A DNA stretch of 64,000 bases, taken from the NCBI RefSeq assembly GCF_002269505.1, contig NZ_NQKQ01000002.1, forward strand, positions 186,001-250,000, written 5' to 3'. Each line of letters begins with the position of its first letter. Within the stretch, counting starts at the first letter, position 1. The notes below the pieces were generated by a model. The model was not told the DNA's origin. It was given only the letters and a program-made list of their open reading frames with translations, and searched no databases. Below, piece by piece: positions 54,317-62,757 of this stretch. Source of the DNA: Pseudomonas fragi (lineage in GTDB: Bacteria; Pseudomonadota; Gammaproteobacteria; Pseudomonadales; Pseudomonadaceae). A program made the translations under genes and the position numbers.

Positions 54317-54555
54317 TGGTCGAAATTTAAACTGGTCATTTGTAACCGGTTGGCTACTATTAAATTCGTTTGAGTGCCTTTTGTTTTCTGCTGTACTCAA
54401 AAGGTTGTTTATTCCTTCGGTTGTTTGATATGTCGAGCTTCAGGTGAAGGTGGCGAGCAGATTTACACGTAATCGTTGAACCGGGTGTGTGGGGCAGGGC
54501 GTTTCTAGACGCCAGCGCGGCCATGCTGAATGGCCTCTTTTTAGTGAAATCGAAC

Positions 54556-54915
54556 ATGGTCATAGAACGGCTTATCCAGCGGCACCAACTGAAGTTTTTC
54601 CTCCAGGTGTTCAATCGGTTCACAGATCAGCCCATTGGTTCTTTGGGCAATGTGTCCGATGGCGGGTTGATGCTGATCAGCCAGTTACCCATGTTGGTGG
54701 ACGCCAATTTCGAGTTTCGTATAAAACTTCCCGACATTGACGGATTCCCGCCGTTTATTGATCTGACGGCGCGCTGCCTGTGGTGTCGCGAAGATGCAAC
54801 GCCCAATTATTACGATTGCGGGTTTATCCTGTATCAGCCGCCTGCCGACTATGCCGGCTTGATCAGTGCCTTGCAGCGTTACTTCAGCTTTCAGCCCCTG
54901 CAGGCCTCTGCCTAG
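54556..54915 (+). CDS. PilZ domain protein
   Basis: A 119-residue single-domain c-di-GMP receptor candidate. The NVSDGG segment matches the D/NxSxxG motif, with R5xxxR9 (RLIQR) just ahead of the first strand HQLKFFLQVF, and the later strands LTARCLWCRED and YYDCGFILYQ. Start choice is uncertain: ATG 54556 gives a normal PilZ length but has a weak ribosome site, whereas GTG 54487 and ATG 54523 would add 23 or 11 residues. It is 67 bases upstream of sbcB. Confidence 0.72.
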   Translation: MVIERLIQRHQLKFFLQVFNRFTDQPIGSLGNVSDGGLMLISQLPMLVDANFEFRIKLPDIDGFPPFIDLTARCLWCREDATPNYYDCGFILYQPPADYAGLISALQRYFSFQPLQASA

Positions 54916-54982
54916 CGCAAGGGCTGGTCTTGCGCGGGTTTGAGCGCCTAGACTGTCGAGGTCTACTGCTCAGGAACCCCCC

Positions 54983-56434
54983 GTGACCTCTATCTTCTGG
55001 TACGACTACGAAACCACTGGCATCAACCCGCGCTGTGACCGGGCGGTGCAAGTGGCCGGCATCCGCACCGACCTTGATCTCAACGAAATTGATCATCCGG
55101 TCAATCTCTATTGCCAGCCCAGCGACGATATTCTCCCGCATCCGATGGCCTGCCTGATCACCGGTATCACGCCCGCCCGTCTCGAAGACAAGGGCCTGGG
55201 CGAGGCCGAGTTCATGACCCGCACCCATGCCCAGCTGGCATTGCCCGGCACCTGCGGGGCGGGCTACAACTCGCTGCGCTTCGATGACGAGGTTACCCGC
55301 TATAGCCTGTACCGAAATTTCTTCGACCCCTATGCGCGGGAATGGCAGGGCGGCAACAGTCGCTGGGACCTGATTGATGTGGTGCGCACCGCCTATGCCC
55401 TGCGACCTGACGGGATCGTCTGGCCTGAGGACGACGGGCGGGTGACCCTCAAGCTTGAGCGTTTGACGGCCGCCAACGGGATCGATCATGGCCAGGCCCA
55501 CGATGCGTTGTCCGACGTGCGGGCTACCATAGCCCTGGCCCGGCTGATTCGTGACAAACAACCCAAGTTATATGATTGGTTATTCCAGTTACGCAGCAAA
55601 CAACGGGTGCTTGATCACATTCGACTGTTGCAGCCCATGCTGCATATCTCCGGGCGTTTTTCGGCGGCCAGGCATTATGCCGGTGTGGTCTTGCCGCTGG
55701 GCTGGCACCCAAAGAATCGTAATGCACTGATTGTGTTCGATCTGCACTTTGATCCCCAACCTTTACTGGACATGGACGCCGCGGCATTACGCAAAATGCT
55801 CTATACCCGGCGTGAAGATTTACCCGACGGTCAATTACCCATTGCGCTAAAGCTGATTCAAATTAATCGTTGCCCGGTGGTCGCACCCTTGAATGTAGTG
55901 CGGGCCCAGGACCAACAGCGTTTGCAACTGGACATGGACCTCTATCACGCCCGAGCCCGTAGCCTTGTTGAGGCTCAGCAAGTTTGGCAAGACAAGTTGT
56001 CGGCCATTTATGCCCATGAAGACTTTACCCCCAGTGAAGATCCCGAGCAGCAATTGTATGACGGCTTTATCGGCGATCGAGACCGTCGACTGTGTGAGCA
56101 GGTCAGGCACAGTGACCCGGAGCAGTTGGCCAAAGATGCATGGCCATTTGATGATGAGCGTTTGCCCGAATTGTTGTTTCGCTACCGTGCCCGTAACTTT
56201 GCGCATACCTTGAGTGAACAAGAACTGCAGCGTTGGCAGGAGTTCTGCCAGCAACGTTTGACAGACCCGGCCATGGGCGCGCCTTTGACCCTGGACAGTT
56301 TTATGCGGGCAGCAGACGAACTCTCACGCAGTGCCACGCCTGCCCAGCTGAAGCTTCTGGCCGAGTGGCAGCGCTATGCGAAGGCATTGAGCCGACGCGT
56401 CGGGCTGAGCCCGCCAGACGAAAGGGGTGACTAA
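54983..56434 (+). CDS. sbcB: Exodeoxyribonuclease I (SbcB)
   Basis: A 483-residue 3'-to-5' single-strand DNA exonuclease of the DEDDh group. D8 and E10 lie in WYDYETTGINP, the second aspartate in GYNSLRFDDEV, and the His/Asp pair in AHDALSDVRAT. The C-terminal SH3-like and helical parts (about 200-480) clamp DNA. It works in mismatch repair and recombination. The start is GTG 54983 with AGGA upstream. mvaT is convergent beyond a shared terminator, the order also known in P. aeruginosa. Confidence 0.94.
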   Translation: MTSIFWYDYETTGINPRCDRAVQVAGIRTDLDLNEIDHPVNLYCQPSDDILPHPMACLITGITPARLEDKGLGEAEFMTRTHAQLALPGTCGAGYNSLRFDDEVTRYSLYRNFFDPYAREWQGGNSRWDLIDVVRTAYALRPDGIVWPEDDGRVTLKLERLTAANGIDHGQAHDALSDVRATIALARLIRDKQPKLYDWLFQLRSKQRVLDHIRLLQPMLHISGRFSAARHYAGVVLPLGWHPKNRNALIVFDLHFDPQPLLDMDAAALRKMLYTRREDLPDGQLPIALKLIQINRCPVVAPLNVVRAQDQQRLQLDMDLYHARARSLVEAQQVWQDKLSAIYAHEDFTPSEDPEQQLYDGFIGDRDRRLCEQVRHSDPEQLAKDAWPFDDERLPELLFRYRARNFAHTLSEQELQRWQEFCQQRLTDPAMGAPLTLDSFMRAADELSRSATPAQLKLLAEWQRYAKALSRRVGLSPPDERGD

Positions 56435-56447
56435 AAGTCAGGCAATA

Positions 56448-56473
56448 AAAAACGCCAGCAAGCTGGCGTTTTT
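56448..56473. terminator. Bidirectional terminator between sbcB and mvaT
   Basis: AAAAACGCCAGC and GCTGGCGTTTTT form a perfect 12-base stem around a two-base loop; the A/T ends give U-tracts in both directions. It lies 13 bases after the sbcB stop. Confidence 0.92.
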
Positions 56474-56510
56474 AGTGGCATCGCAAAAAGAGTTGCGGGC
56501 CCGGTGTCAC

Positions 56511-56888
56511 TTAGTCGAGCAAAGTAGCCCAACCTTCAACCACGTCGCCGCCCCACTTGGCTTTCCACTCTTTCAGAGTTTTGTGGTTGCCACCTTTGGT
56601 TTCAATCACTTCACCATTGTGTGGGTTTTTGTATTGTTTAACCTTACGGGCACGTTTGGTGCCGGTAGTTTTAACAACGCCACGCGGTGCTTTGCTAACT
56701 TTGGATTCTGGATCCAGCAGAGCGATGATATCGCGTAGCGATTTTTGGTATTCGCCCATCAGCGTACGCAGTTTGCCTTCAAATTCCAGCTCGGTTTGAA
56801 GTTTGTCGTCTTCGGACAGGTTCTTCAGGCGGGCTTGCAGTTCTTTGATGGCTTCTTCGGTTGCACGATATTCGTTGATCAAGGACAT
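56511..56888 (-). CDS. mvaT: H-NS-family nucleoid silencer MvaT
   Basis: A 125-residue DNA-binding protein nearly identical at both ends to P. aeruginosa MvaT. An N-terminal oligomerisation helix (SLINEYRATEEAIKELQARL) and a C-terminal AT-hook-like DNA-binding part (KRARKVKQYKNPHNGEVIET, KGGNHKTLKEWKAKWGG) are visible. It coats AT-rich, often acquired DNA and would be expected to silence the cassette at 37.3-39.9 kb. The upstream 56889-57236 (348 bases) is AT-rich in its first half and holds the mvaT and purU promoters; no specific element was recognised. Confidence 0.95.
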   Translation of the reverse strand: MSLINEYRATEEAIKELQARLKNLSEDDKLQTELEFEGKLRTLMGEYQKSLRDIIALLDPESKVSKAPRGVVKTTGTKRARKVKQYKNPHNGEVIETKGGNHKTLKEWKAKWGGDVVEGWATLLD

Positions 56889-57236
56889 GAGGATAACCTT
56901 ATGTTGAAAAGGATGTCAGGGAGACAGTGGCGCAATAGTAGTCAGACAGTTACTGCAAGTAAACATGAAAGGGCTATTTAATTTAAATTTTTATTCATTA
57001 ACTTAGCCTCGCCAATATGCGCGCTATTAAATAGACCGCAGTACAGTGAGGTTAATAAGGACGATCAATAACATCGGTAATTGTCCGTCCTTTGCAGTGC
57101 AGGCCGCGTCGATGCTGGCGTGGCGCCTGTGGTGCGCGACCCGATGGCGCAGGCAGCGAGCCGCAACGAATACTGCAGTTTTGCTGCGCACTCGCTAGAA
57201 TGGCGGCCTTAGTAAAGTTTTTGGAGTTTTCCCCTC

Positions 57237-58085
57237 ATGCGCACTTTTCGGTTGGTGATTGCGTGCCCCGACGGCGTCGGCATTGTCGCCAAGGTCAGCA
57301 ATTTCCTTGCCTCCCACAATGGCTGGATCACAGAAGCAAGCCACCACTCGGACGACCAGAGCGGTTGGTTCTTTATGCGTCACGAGATTCGTGCCGATTC
57401 CCTGCCGTTCGGCCTGGAAGCGTTTCGTGAGGCATTTGCCCCGATCGCCGAAGAGTTCTCGATGGAATGGCGCATTACCGATACGGCGCAGAAAAAGCGC
57501 GTGGTATTGATGGCCAGCCGCGAATCCCACTGCCTGGCAGATTTGCTGCACCGCTGGCACAGCGACGAGCTGGACTGCGATATTTCCTGCGTGATTTCCA
57601 ATCACGATGACCTGCGCAGCATGGTCGAGTGGCATGGCATCCCGTTCTATCACGTACCGGTTGACCCGAAGAACAAAGAGCCGGCGTTTGCCGAGGTATC
57701 GCGACTGGTCAAGCATCACGATGCCGAAGTTGTGGTGCTGGCGCGTTACATGCAAATCCTGCCGCCTGATCTGTGCCGCGAATATGCAGGCCAGGTTATC
57801 AACATCCACCACAGCTTCCTGCCGTCGTTTGTGGGCGCCAAGCCTTATCACCAGGCATCGATGCGAGGCGTGAAGCTGATCGGCGCAACCTGCCATTATG
57901 TGACTGAAGAGCTGGATGCCGGTCCTATCATCGAGCAGGACGTGGTACGCGTCAGCCACAGTGACAGCATCGAGGATATGGTGCGTTTCGGTCGTGATGT
58001 CGAGAAGATGGTGCTGGCCCGTGGCCTGCGTTATCACCTTGAAGATCGCGTGCTGGTGCATGGCAACAAGACGGTCGTATTCTGA
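57237..58085 (+). CDS. purU: Formyltetrahydrofolate deformylase PurU
   Basis: A 282-residue enzyme that hydrolyses 10-formyltetrahydrofolate to formate and tetrahydrofolate. An N-terminal ACT domain (about 3-80; RLVIACPDGVGIVAKVSNFL) senses one-carbon status. The formyltransferase-like catalytic domain has VVLMASRESHCLADLL, INIHHSFLPSFVGAKPYHQA and the late aspartate in EELDAGPIIEQD. It is divergent from mvaT. A small gene follows 63 bases downstream. Confidence 0.94.
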   Translation: MRTFRLVIACPDGVGIVAKVSNFLASHNGWITEASHHSDDQSGWFFMRHEIRADSLPFGLEAFREAFAPIAEEFSMEWRITDTAQKKRVVLMASRESHCLADLLHRWHSDELDCDISCVISNHDDLRSMVEWHGIPFYHVPVDPKNKEPAFAEVSRLVKHHDAEVVVLARYMQILPPDLCREYAGQVINIHHSFLPSFVGAKPYHQASMRGVKLIGATCHYVTEELDAGPIIEQDVVRVSHSDSIEDMVRFGRDVEKMVLARGLRYHLEDRVLVHGNKTVVF

Positions 58086-58104
58086 TCGGTTATTGATTAA
58101 CACA

Positions 58105-58126
58105 GTGGGAGCGAGCCTGCTCGCGA
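58105..58126 (+). repeat. Single copy of the type B extragenic unit
   Basis: GTGGGAGCGAGCCTGCTCGC followed by GA occurs once, without the inverted partner seen elsewhere. It lies between purU and the small gene at 58149. Confidence 0.8.
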
Positions 58127-58148
58127 AGGATTGCAAGCGGAGGATGTG

Positions 58149-58331
58149 ATGAGCGATCCACTCGACAAGGCGACATCCAGTGCTCCACTGACCTTGGGCG
58201 AGGGCTGTCTGAGTCGCTACGACCCGGATGCCCTCAGTCCTGAGGACGGCACCGATTTCCCCGGTGCCGCCGAGCTTTGGGAGCAGGAGCTACAAGCTGC
58301 AGGGCTGCAGCTTGTTGTGCCTGAAGCTTAA
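58149..58331 (+). CDS. Small acidic protein, function unknown
   Basis: A 60-residue acidic protein ([20 protein letters not shown], then [18 protein letters not shown] and a helical tail). It has no membrane segment or known motif. A strong GGAGG site lies five bases before ATG 58149, arguing for real translation. It is downstream of purU and its last four bases overlap the end of the convergent chemoreceptor gene. Confidence 0.65.
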   Translation: MSDPLDKATSSAPLTLGEGCLSRYDPDALSPEDGTDFPGAAELWEQELQAAGLQLVVPEA

Positions 58332-60217
58332 ATCCTGAAACTGCCCACCAGATGTTTCAGGCGTGCAGCCTGCTGTTCCAGATCGGAACACGCGCGAAGG
58401 GTTGATTGAAGGTTTTCGACGCCTTCCTGATTCAGCGTATTGATCTCGGTAATATCCATATTGATCGACTCGACTACCGAGGTTTGCTCCTCGGTTGCCG
58501 TGGCGACAGACTGGTTCATGCCGTCGATTTCACCAATGCGCTCGGTCACGCTGATCAGGCGCTCTCCAGCACGGTTGGCGATCTCCACGCTGTCCTGGCT
58601 ATGACGCTGGCTTTCTTCCATGGTGCTCACCGAACCGCGGGCACTGACCTGCAATTCCTCGATCATTTTTTGCACTTGCTGCGCCGATTCCTGGGTGCGG
58701 TGCGCCAGATTGCGCACTTCATCCGCGACTACCGCAAAGCCGCGGCCGGCTTCGCCTGCGCGGGCCGCTTCGATGGCCGCGTTCAGCGCCAGCAGGTTGG
58801 TTTGCTGGGAAATACTGGTGATCACTTCCAGGATCTGACCAATGTTCACCGTCTTGTCATTCAGTGACTCGATATGACCGCTGGATGTGCCAAGCATTTG
58901 CGACAGTTTTTGCATCGAGTTGATGCTGCGTTCTACCACTTGCTGGCCTTCTTCGGCCAAACCCCGTGCGTCGCTGGCCTGGTGCGAGGCCTGGGCGGCG
59001 TTGCGGGCGATTTCCTGTGCGGCTGCACCCAGTTCGTTGATGGCTGCCGCGACGCTGTTGGTGCGGCTGGCTTGCTCGTCAGAGTTGAGCATCGATGAGT
59101 TGGAGGCGCTGACAACTCGCAGGACCACCTCGTTGACTTGACCGGTGGCTGAGGCCACTTCGCTGATAGAGGCGTGAATGCGCTCGACAAAGCGGTTGAA
59201 CGCGCTGCCCAGGGTTCCGAACTCATCCTGGGATTCCACGACCAGGCGGCGGGTCAGGTCGCCTTCGCCTTCGGCGATGTTCTGCATTGCACGGGTCATC
59301 ACGTGCAGCGGTTGCATCAGCAGGCGAATCAACAGGCCGAGCAGGGCGATGATCGAAACCACGGCAATAACGGTGGCAATGATTGCCGACGTACGAAATT
59401 CAGTGAGCGCAGCGAAAGCCTGTTCCTTGTCAATCGACAGGCCGATGTACCAGTTGGCCGAGCCCAGCCCCTTGATCGGGGTAAAGCTGACGATCCGGGT
59501 TTTGCCATTGGCCTGGATCTCGCTGAACGCTGTGGTGATCGCGGGAGTATCCTGTGGATAGATATCCTTCAGGTTTTTGGTCGCCAGGCTTTTGTCCGGG
59601 TGCACCAGGATTTCACCGTCGGCGTCGATCAGAAAGGCGTAGCCCATACCGTTGAAATTCAGCGCATTGATACTGTCGATAATGGCTTGCAGGGTCATGT
59701 CGGCGCCGACTACGCCCAGGGTTTGCCCGGCCTTTTTCACCGGGGCCCCGATGGTTATAACCATCTGTCCGGTGGCCGCGTCTATATAAGGTTTGGTCAG
59801 GCTTGAGGCGCTGCTGTTGAGCGCATCCTTGTACCAGGGCCGGGTGCGCGGGTCGTAGCCATCAGGCATTTTGCTGTCAGGGCGAATGGTAAAACCGCCT
59901 TGGCTGTCACCAAAATACACTGACATAAAGGTACTGCTCAGGGTTTTTTGTTCCAGCAGGCTGGCCACTTGGGCGGGCTCTGGAGTCAGGGCGATGGATT
60001 CGGCGAGGTTTTGCGCCAGCAGGATCCGGCCGCCGAGCCAGGTCTGGATATTGTTGGCGGTGACACTGCCCATCTCGTGCAGGTAGTTGTCCAGGTTGTT
60101 GCGGATTGCATTGCGTTGCAGGTAGTCGTTGTACAGCGTAAATAGCGAAAAGGCGGCTATTACGATCAGGGACGCGGCAAGCAGGATTTTATGGCTGAAA
60201 CGCAGGTTTTTATTCAT
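58328..60217 (-). CDS. Amino-acid chemoreceptor, PctA/PctB/PctC-like MCP
   Basis: A 629-residue methyl-accepting chemotaxis protein: membrane segment 1 (about 11-30), periplasmic dCache domain, segment 2 (about 280-300), HAMP, and the signalling hairpin with [20 protein letters not shown] and [14 protein letters not shown]. The dCache residues Y101, R126, W128, Y129, Y144, D146 and D173 match the amino-acid-binding motif of PctA at the same numbering ([26 protein letters not shown]). It should detect L-amino acids. Its position beside purU-mvaT-sbcB resembles the pct locus of P. aeruginosa. Confidence 0.92.
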   Translation of the reverse strand: MNKNLRFSHKILLAASLIVIAAFSLFTLYNDYLQRNAIRNNLDNYLHEMGSVTANNIQTWLGGRILLAQNLAESIALTPEPAQVASLLEQKTLSSTFMSVYFGDSQGGFTIRPDSKMPDGYDPRTRPWYKDALNSSASSLTKPYIDAATGQMVITIGAPVKKAGQTLGVVGADMTLQAIIDSINALNFNGMGYAFLIDADGEILVHPDKSLATKNLKDIYPQDTPAITTAFSEIQANGKTRIVSFTPIKGLGSANWYIGLSIDKEQAFAALTEFRTSAIIATVIAVVSIIALLGLLIRLLMQPLHVMTRAMQNIAEGEGDLTRRLVVESQDEFGTLGSAFNRFVERIHASISEVASATGQVNEVVLRVVSASNSSMLNSDEQASRTNSVAAAINELGAAAQEIARNAAQASHQASDARGLAEEGQQVVERSINSMQKLSQMLGTSSGHIESLNDKTVNIGQILEVITSISQQTNLLALNAAIEAARAGEAGRGFAVVADEVRNLAHRTQESAQQVQKMIEELQVSARGSVSTMEESQRHSQDSVEIANRAGERLISVTERIGEIDGMNQSVATATEEQTSVVESINMDITEINTLNQEGVENLQSTLRACSDLEQQAARLKHLVGSFRI

Positions 60218-60412
60218 GGCTTGAAGGGTCCGCTAAGGTCTAAAAGTGTGCGACATACACTCTGGTAAAGCGCGCGCTTGACAAGGCACTGCCAAAACAC
60301 GGCAAGTTGCCTGGATATCAAGGCGCTTTACGACGCTAAATCCGGTTTTTTGTGGTCTAGCATTCAGTGTGTATCGACCCGCGATCGCGAAAGATTAATC
60401 AAAGGTGGCAAA

Positions 60413-61897
60413 ATGCCTGACTCTTCTGCTCTAGTAATCGGCGCTGACCTTTCGGGCCAGCCCATCGCCCAGTCCTTGCGCCTGGCCAATCGCCACGGTT
60501 TGGTGGCGGGCGCCACGGGTACGGGCAAAACCGTCACGCTTCAACGTCTGGCGGAGCAGTTCAGCGATGCCGGAGTGGCTGTCTTCGCCGCCGACATCAA
60601 GGGTGACTTGTGCGGTCTTGGCGCTGCCGGCAACCCCCAGGGCAAAATCGCCGAACGGATTGCCGGGATGCCCTGGCTCAATTACCAGCCCAAGGCTTAT
60701 CCGGTAACGTTGTGGGATATACAGGGCAAAACTGGCCATCCATTACGGACAACCTTGAGTGAAATGGGGCCGTTGCTGCTGGGCAGCCTGCTGGAGCTGA
60801 CCGATAGCCAGCAGTCGGCCCTCTATGCGGCCTTCAAGGTGGCTGATCGGGAAGGCTTGTTGCTGCTTGATCTCAAAGACCTCAAGGCACTGCTTAATCA
60901 CCTGCGTGACAACCCTCAAGTGCTTGGCGATGACGCGGCCCTGATGACCACGGGCTCCAGCCAGGCGCTGCTGCGACGTTTGGCGACCCTTGAGCAGCAG
61001 GGCGCTGAGGCCCTGTTCGGAGAGCCAGCACTGCAACTCGAAGATATTCTGCAGCCGGCCAAAGACGGTCGCGGGCAGATCCATCTGCTGGATGCCAGTC
61101 GCCTGGTGCATGAGGCGCCAAAGGTCTACGCCACGTTTTTGCTGTGGCTGCTGGCAGAGCTTTTTGAGCAGTTGCCCGAGCGTGGTGATACGGACAAACC
61201 TTTGCTGGCGCTGTTCTTCGACGAAGCGCACTTGTTGTTTGCCGGGACACCAAAGGCGTTGCAGGATCGTTTGGAGCAAGTGGTAAGACTGATTCGTTCC
61301 AAAGGTGTAGGGGTGTATTTCGTCACGCAATCACCGGCGGACTTGCCCGACACGGTGCTGGCGCAGTTGGGGTTGCGTATCCAGCACGGGCTGCGGGCCT
61401 TTACGGCCAAAGAGCAAAAATCCCTGAAAGCCGTGGCAGATGGCTTTCGTCCCAACCCTGCCTTCAGCGCGCTGGCCGTACTGACGGAGCTGGGCACGGG
61501 CGAGGCGCTGGTGGGCATGCTCGAGGAAAAAGGCACGCCGGCGATGGTTCAGCGCGTGCTGATTGCGCCACCGCAATCGCGCATAGGCCCACTTACTGAG
61601 GCAGAGCGGGCGGCACTGATCAGCAGTTCGGCGTTACTGGGGCGCTATGACAAGCCGGTTGACCGGGAGTCGGCTTACGAAATCCTTATGGCCCGCAAGG
61701 GCGTGGCACCGCAAGATCAGGCACAGACCCAGGCTGCGCCGCACGAGCCGGGGTTTCTTGATCAAGCGGGAGATTTTTTGGGCACGACAGCAGGCAAGGC
61801 CTTGCAGTCGATGGCACGCCAGGCAGCGAGCCAGATGGGTCGTCAGCTGGTGCGCGGCTTGCTGGGGTCGTTGCTGGGTGGCAGTAAGCGCAAATAA
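60413..61897 (+). CDS. HerA/FtsK-type ATPase, DUF853 (YjgR family)
   Basis: A 494-residue P-loop ATPase, close to E. coli YjgR (500). Walker A is GATGTGKT at 33-40 and Walker B is LLALFFDEAHLL. The C-terminal lid and amphipathic tail (QAGDFLGTTAGKALQSMARQ) follow. HerA-like ATPases act on DNA or other polymers; the YjgR role is unknown. ATG 60413 with AAAGG upstream is the family start; the frame opens at 60278. Confidence 0.9.
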   Translation: MPDSSALVIGADLSGQPIAQSLRLANRHGLVAGATGTGKTVTLQRLAEQFSDAGVAVFAADIKGDLCGLGAAGNPQGKIAERIAGMPWLNYQPKAYPVTLWDIQGKTGHPLRTTLSEMGPLLLGSLLELTDSQQSALYAAFKVADREGLLLLDLKDLKALLNHLRDNPQVLGDDAALMTTGSSQALLRRLATLEQQGAEALFGEPALQLEDILQPAKDGRGQIHLLDASRLVHEAPKVYATFLLWLLAELFEQLPERGDTDKPLLALFFDEAHLLFAGTPKALQDRLEQVVRLIRSKGVGVYFVTQSPADLPDTVLAQLGLRIQHGLRAFTAKEQKSLKAVADGFRPNPAFSALAVLTELGTGEALVGMLEEKGTPAMVQRVLIAPPQSRIGPLTEAERAALISSSALLGRYDKPVDRESAYEILMARKGVAPQDQAQTQAAPHEPGFLDQAGDFLGTTAGKALQSMARQAASQMGRQLVRGLLGSLLGGSKRK

Positions 61898-61952
61898 AAA
61901 CGCTGTAGCCGCAGCCGCTGGCTGCGCCAACCGCAACAGGAAAACTGCAACT

Positions 61953-61978
61953 GTGGGAGCGAGCCTGCTCGCTCCCAC
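61953..61978. repeat. Extragenic palindrome (type B, minimal hairpin)
   Basis: GTGGGAGCGAG and CTCGCTCCCAC pair around a four-base loop. It is the shortest form of the type B element and lies between the convergent yjgR-like and dciA genes, where it can end both transcripts. Confidence 0.85.
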
Positions 61979-61991
61979 AATAGGGCCAGGA

Positions 61992-62450
61992 TCAGTCGGG
62001 TTTTGGCCGCGCGTGGCTCGCCAGGCGCTCAAGGGCGGCGCGCAGCGCAGGGTCGGTAATGCCTTCGGCCGTTGCCTGGATGGTCTGGGCGGCGTCGGCG
62101 GACAAATCCAGCGTGTGACCGGCGACCTTGGCCTGCACCGTTGGCGGCTGTACCTTGAACAGAATGCGGGTCAGGCTGGCAAACTCGTCAAAGGCCTGAA
62201 GTTGACGCAGCAAGCGTTTTTGCTGATAGCGCAGGCGAGTGGCCCAGTGGCCGTCTGTCACGATCAGCAACAAACTGCCTTCGCGCCATGAGGCAACGTG
62301 GCAATGCTCCCTCGCAGCTGGCTGAAGCTGGCTTTCGAGCAGGCGTTGCAGGTGTGCCAGGCGCTTGGCATGGCCGAAAATAGCTTTTAGGGGCTTGGCC
62401 TCGCGGAGCAGGACGGAGGGTGCCCGTGCTGGATGTGGGCGAAATGCCAT
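61992..62450 (-). CDS. dciA: DnaB-loading factor DciA (DUF721)
   Basis: A 152-residue DciA-type protein. The DUF721 domain is seen in LAHLQRLLESQLQPAAREHC, HVASWREGSLLLIVTDGHWA, TRLRYQQKRLLRQLQAF and the C-terminal helical extension. DciA assists loading of the DnaB helicase in bacteria lacking DnaC. It is divergent from secA, as in other Pseudomonas. ATG 62450 gives the standard N-terminus MAFRPHPARAPSVLL. The 307-base interval to secA holds the divergent promoters; nothing else was recognised there. Confidence 0.88.
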   Translation of the reverse strand: MAFRPHPARAPSVLLREAKPLKAIFGHAKRLAHLQRLLESQLQPAAREHCHVASWREGSLLLIVTDGHWATRLRYQQKRLLRQLQAFDEFASLTRILFKVQPPTVQAKVAGHTLDLSADAAQTIQATAEGITDPALRAALERLASHARPKPD

Positions 62451-62757
62451 GTTCAAACACCTGATAAAACAGAGCTGCAATCTTAGCAGATGCCTGCCTC
62501 TGACTGGTCCGGGCTAAGGTAAATCTGAATTTATTTATGAAATCAATGAGTAACTTCTTGTGCAAACGGGTTGAAGTTCAGCAAAAAGCCCTTATTTTAG
62601 GGAGGCCCCTTCACAACGCAGTACCAGTATCGTGGAATAACGCCACTTTCCTCACCGCCGTTTCCGGGTAGAATGCTCGTTCGCATGCGGCCATCAGGGC
62701 TGCTCGGGCGACTCTCGGGGCCGCCCTCCATCCCTATGTGTGGAAGATCCTGCCGAT

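Noticed and set aside
54487..54555. N-terminal extension of the PilZ protein from GTG 54487
   Set aside because: It lacks a convincing ribosome site and adds residues outside the PilZ fold, though it cannot be fully excluded.
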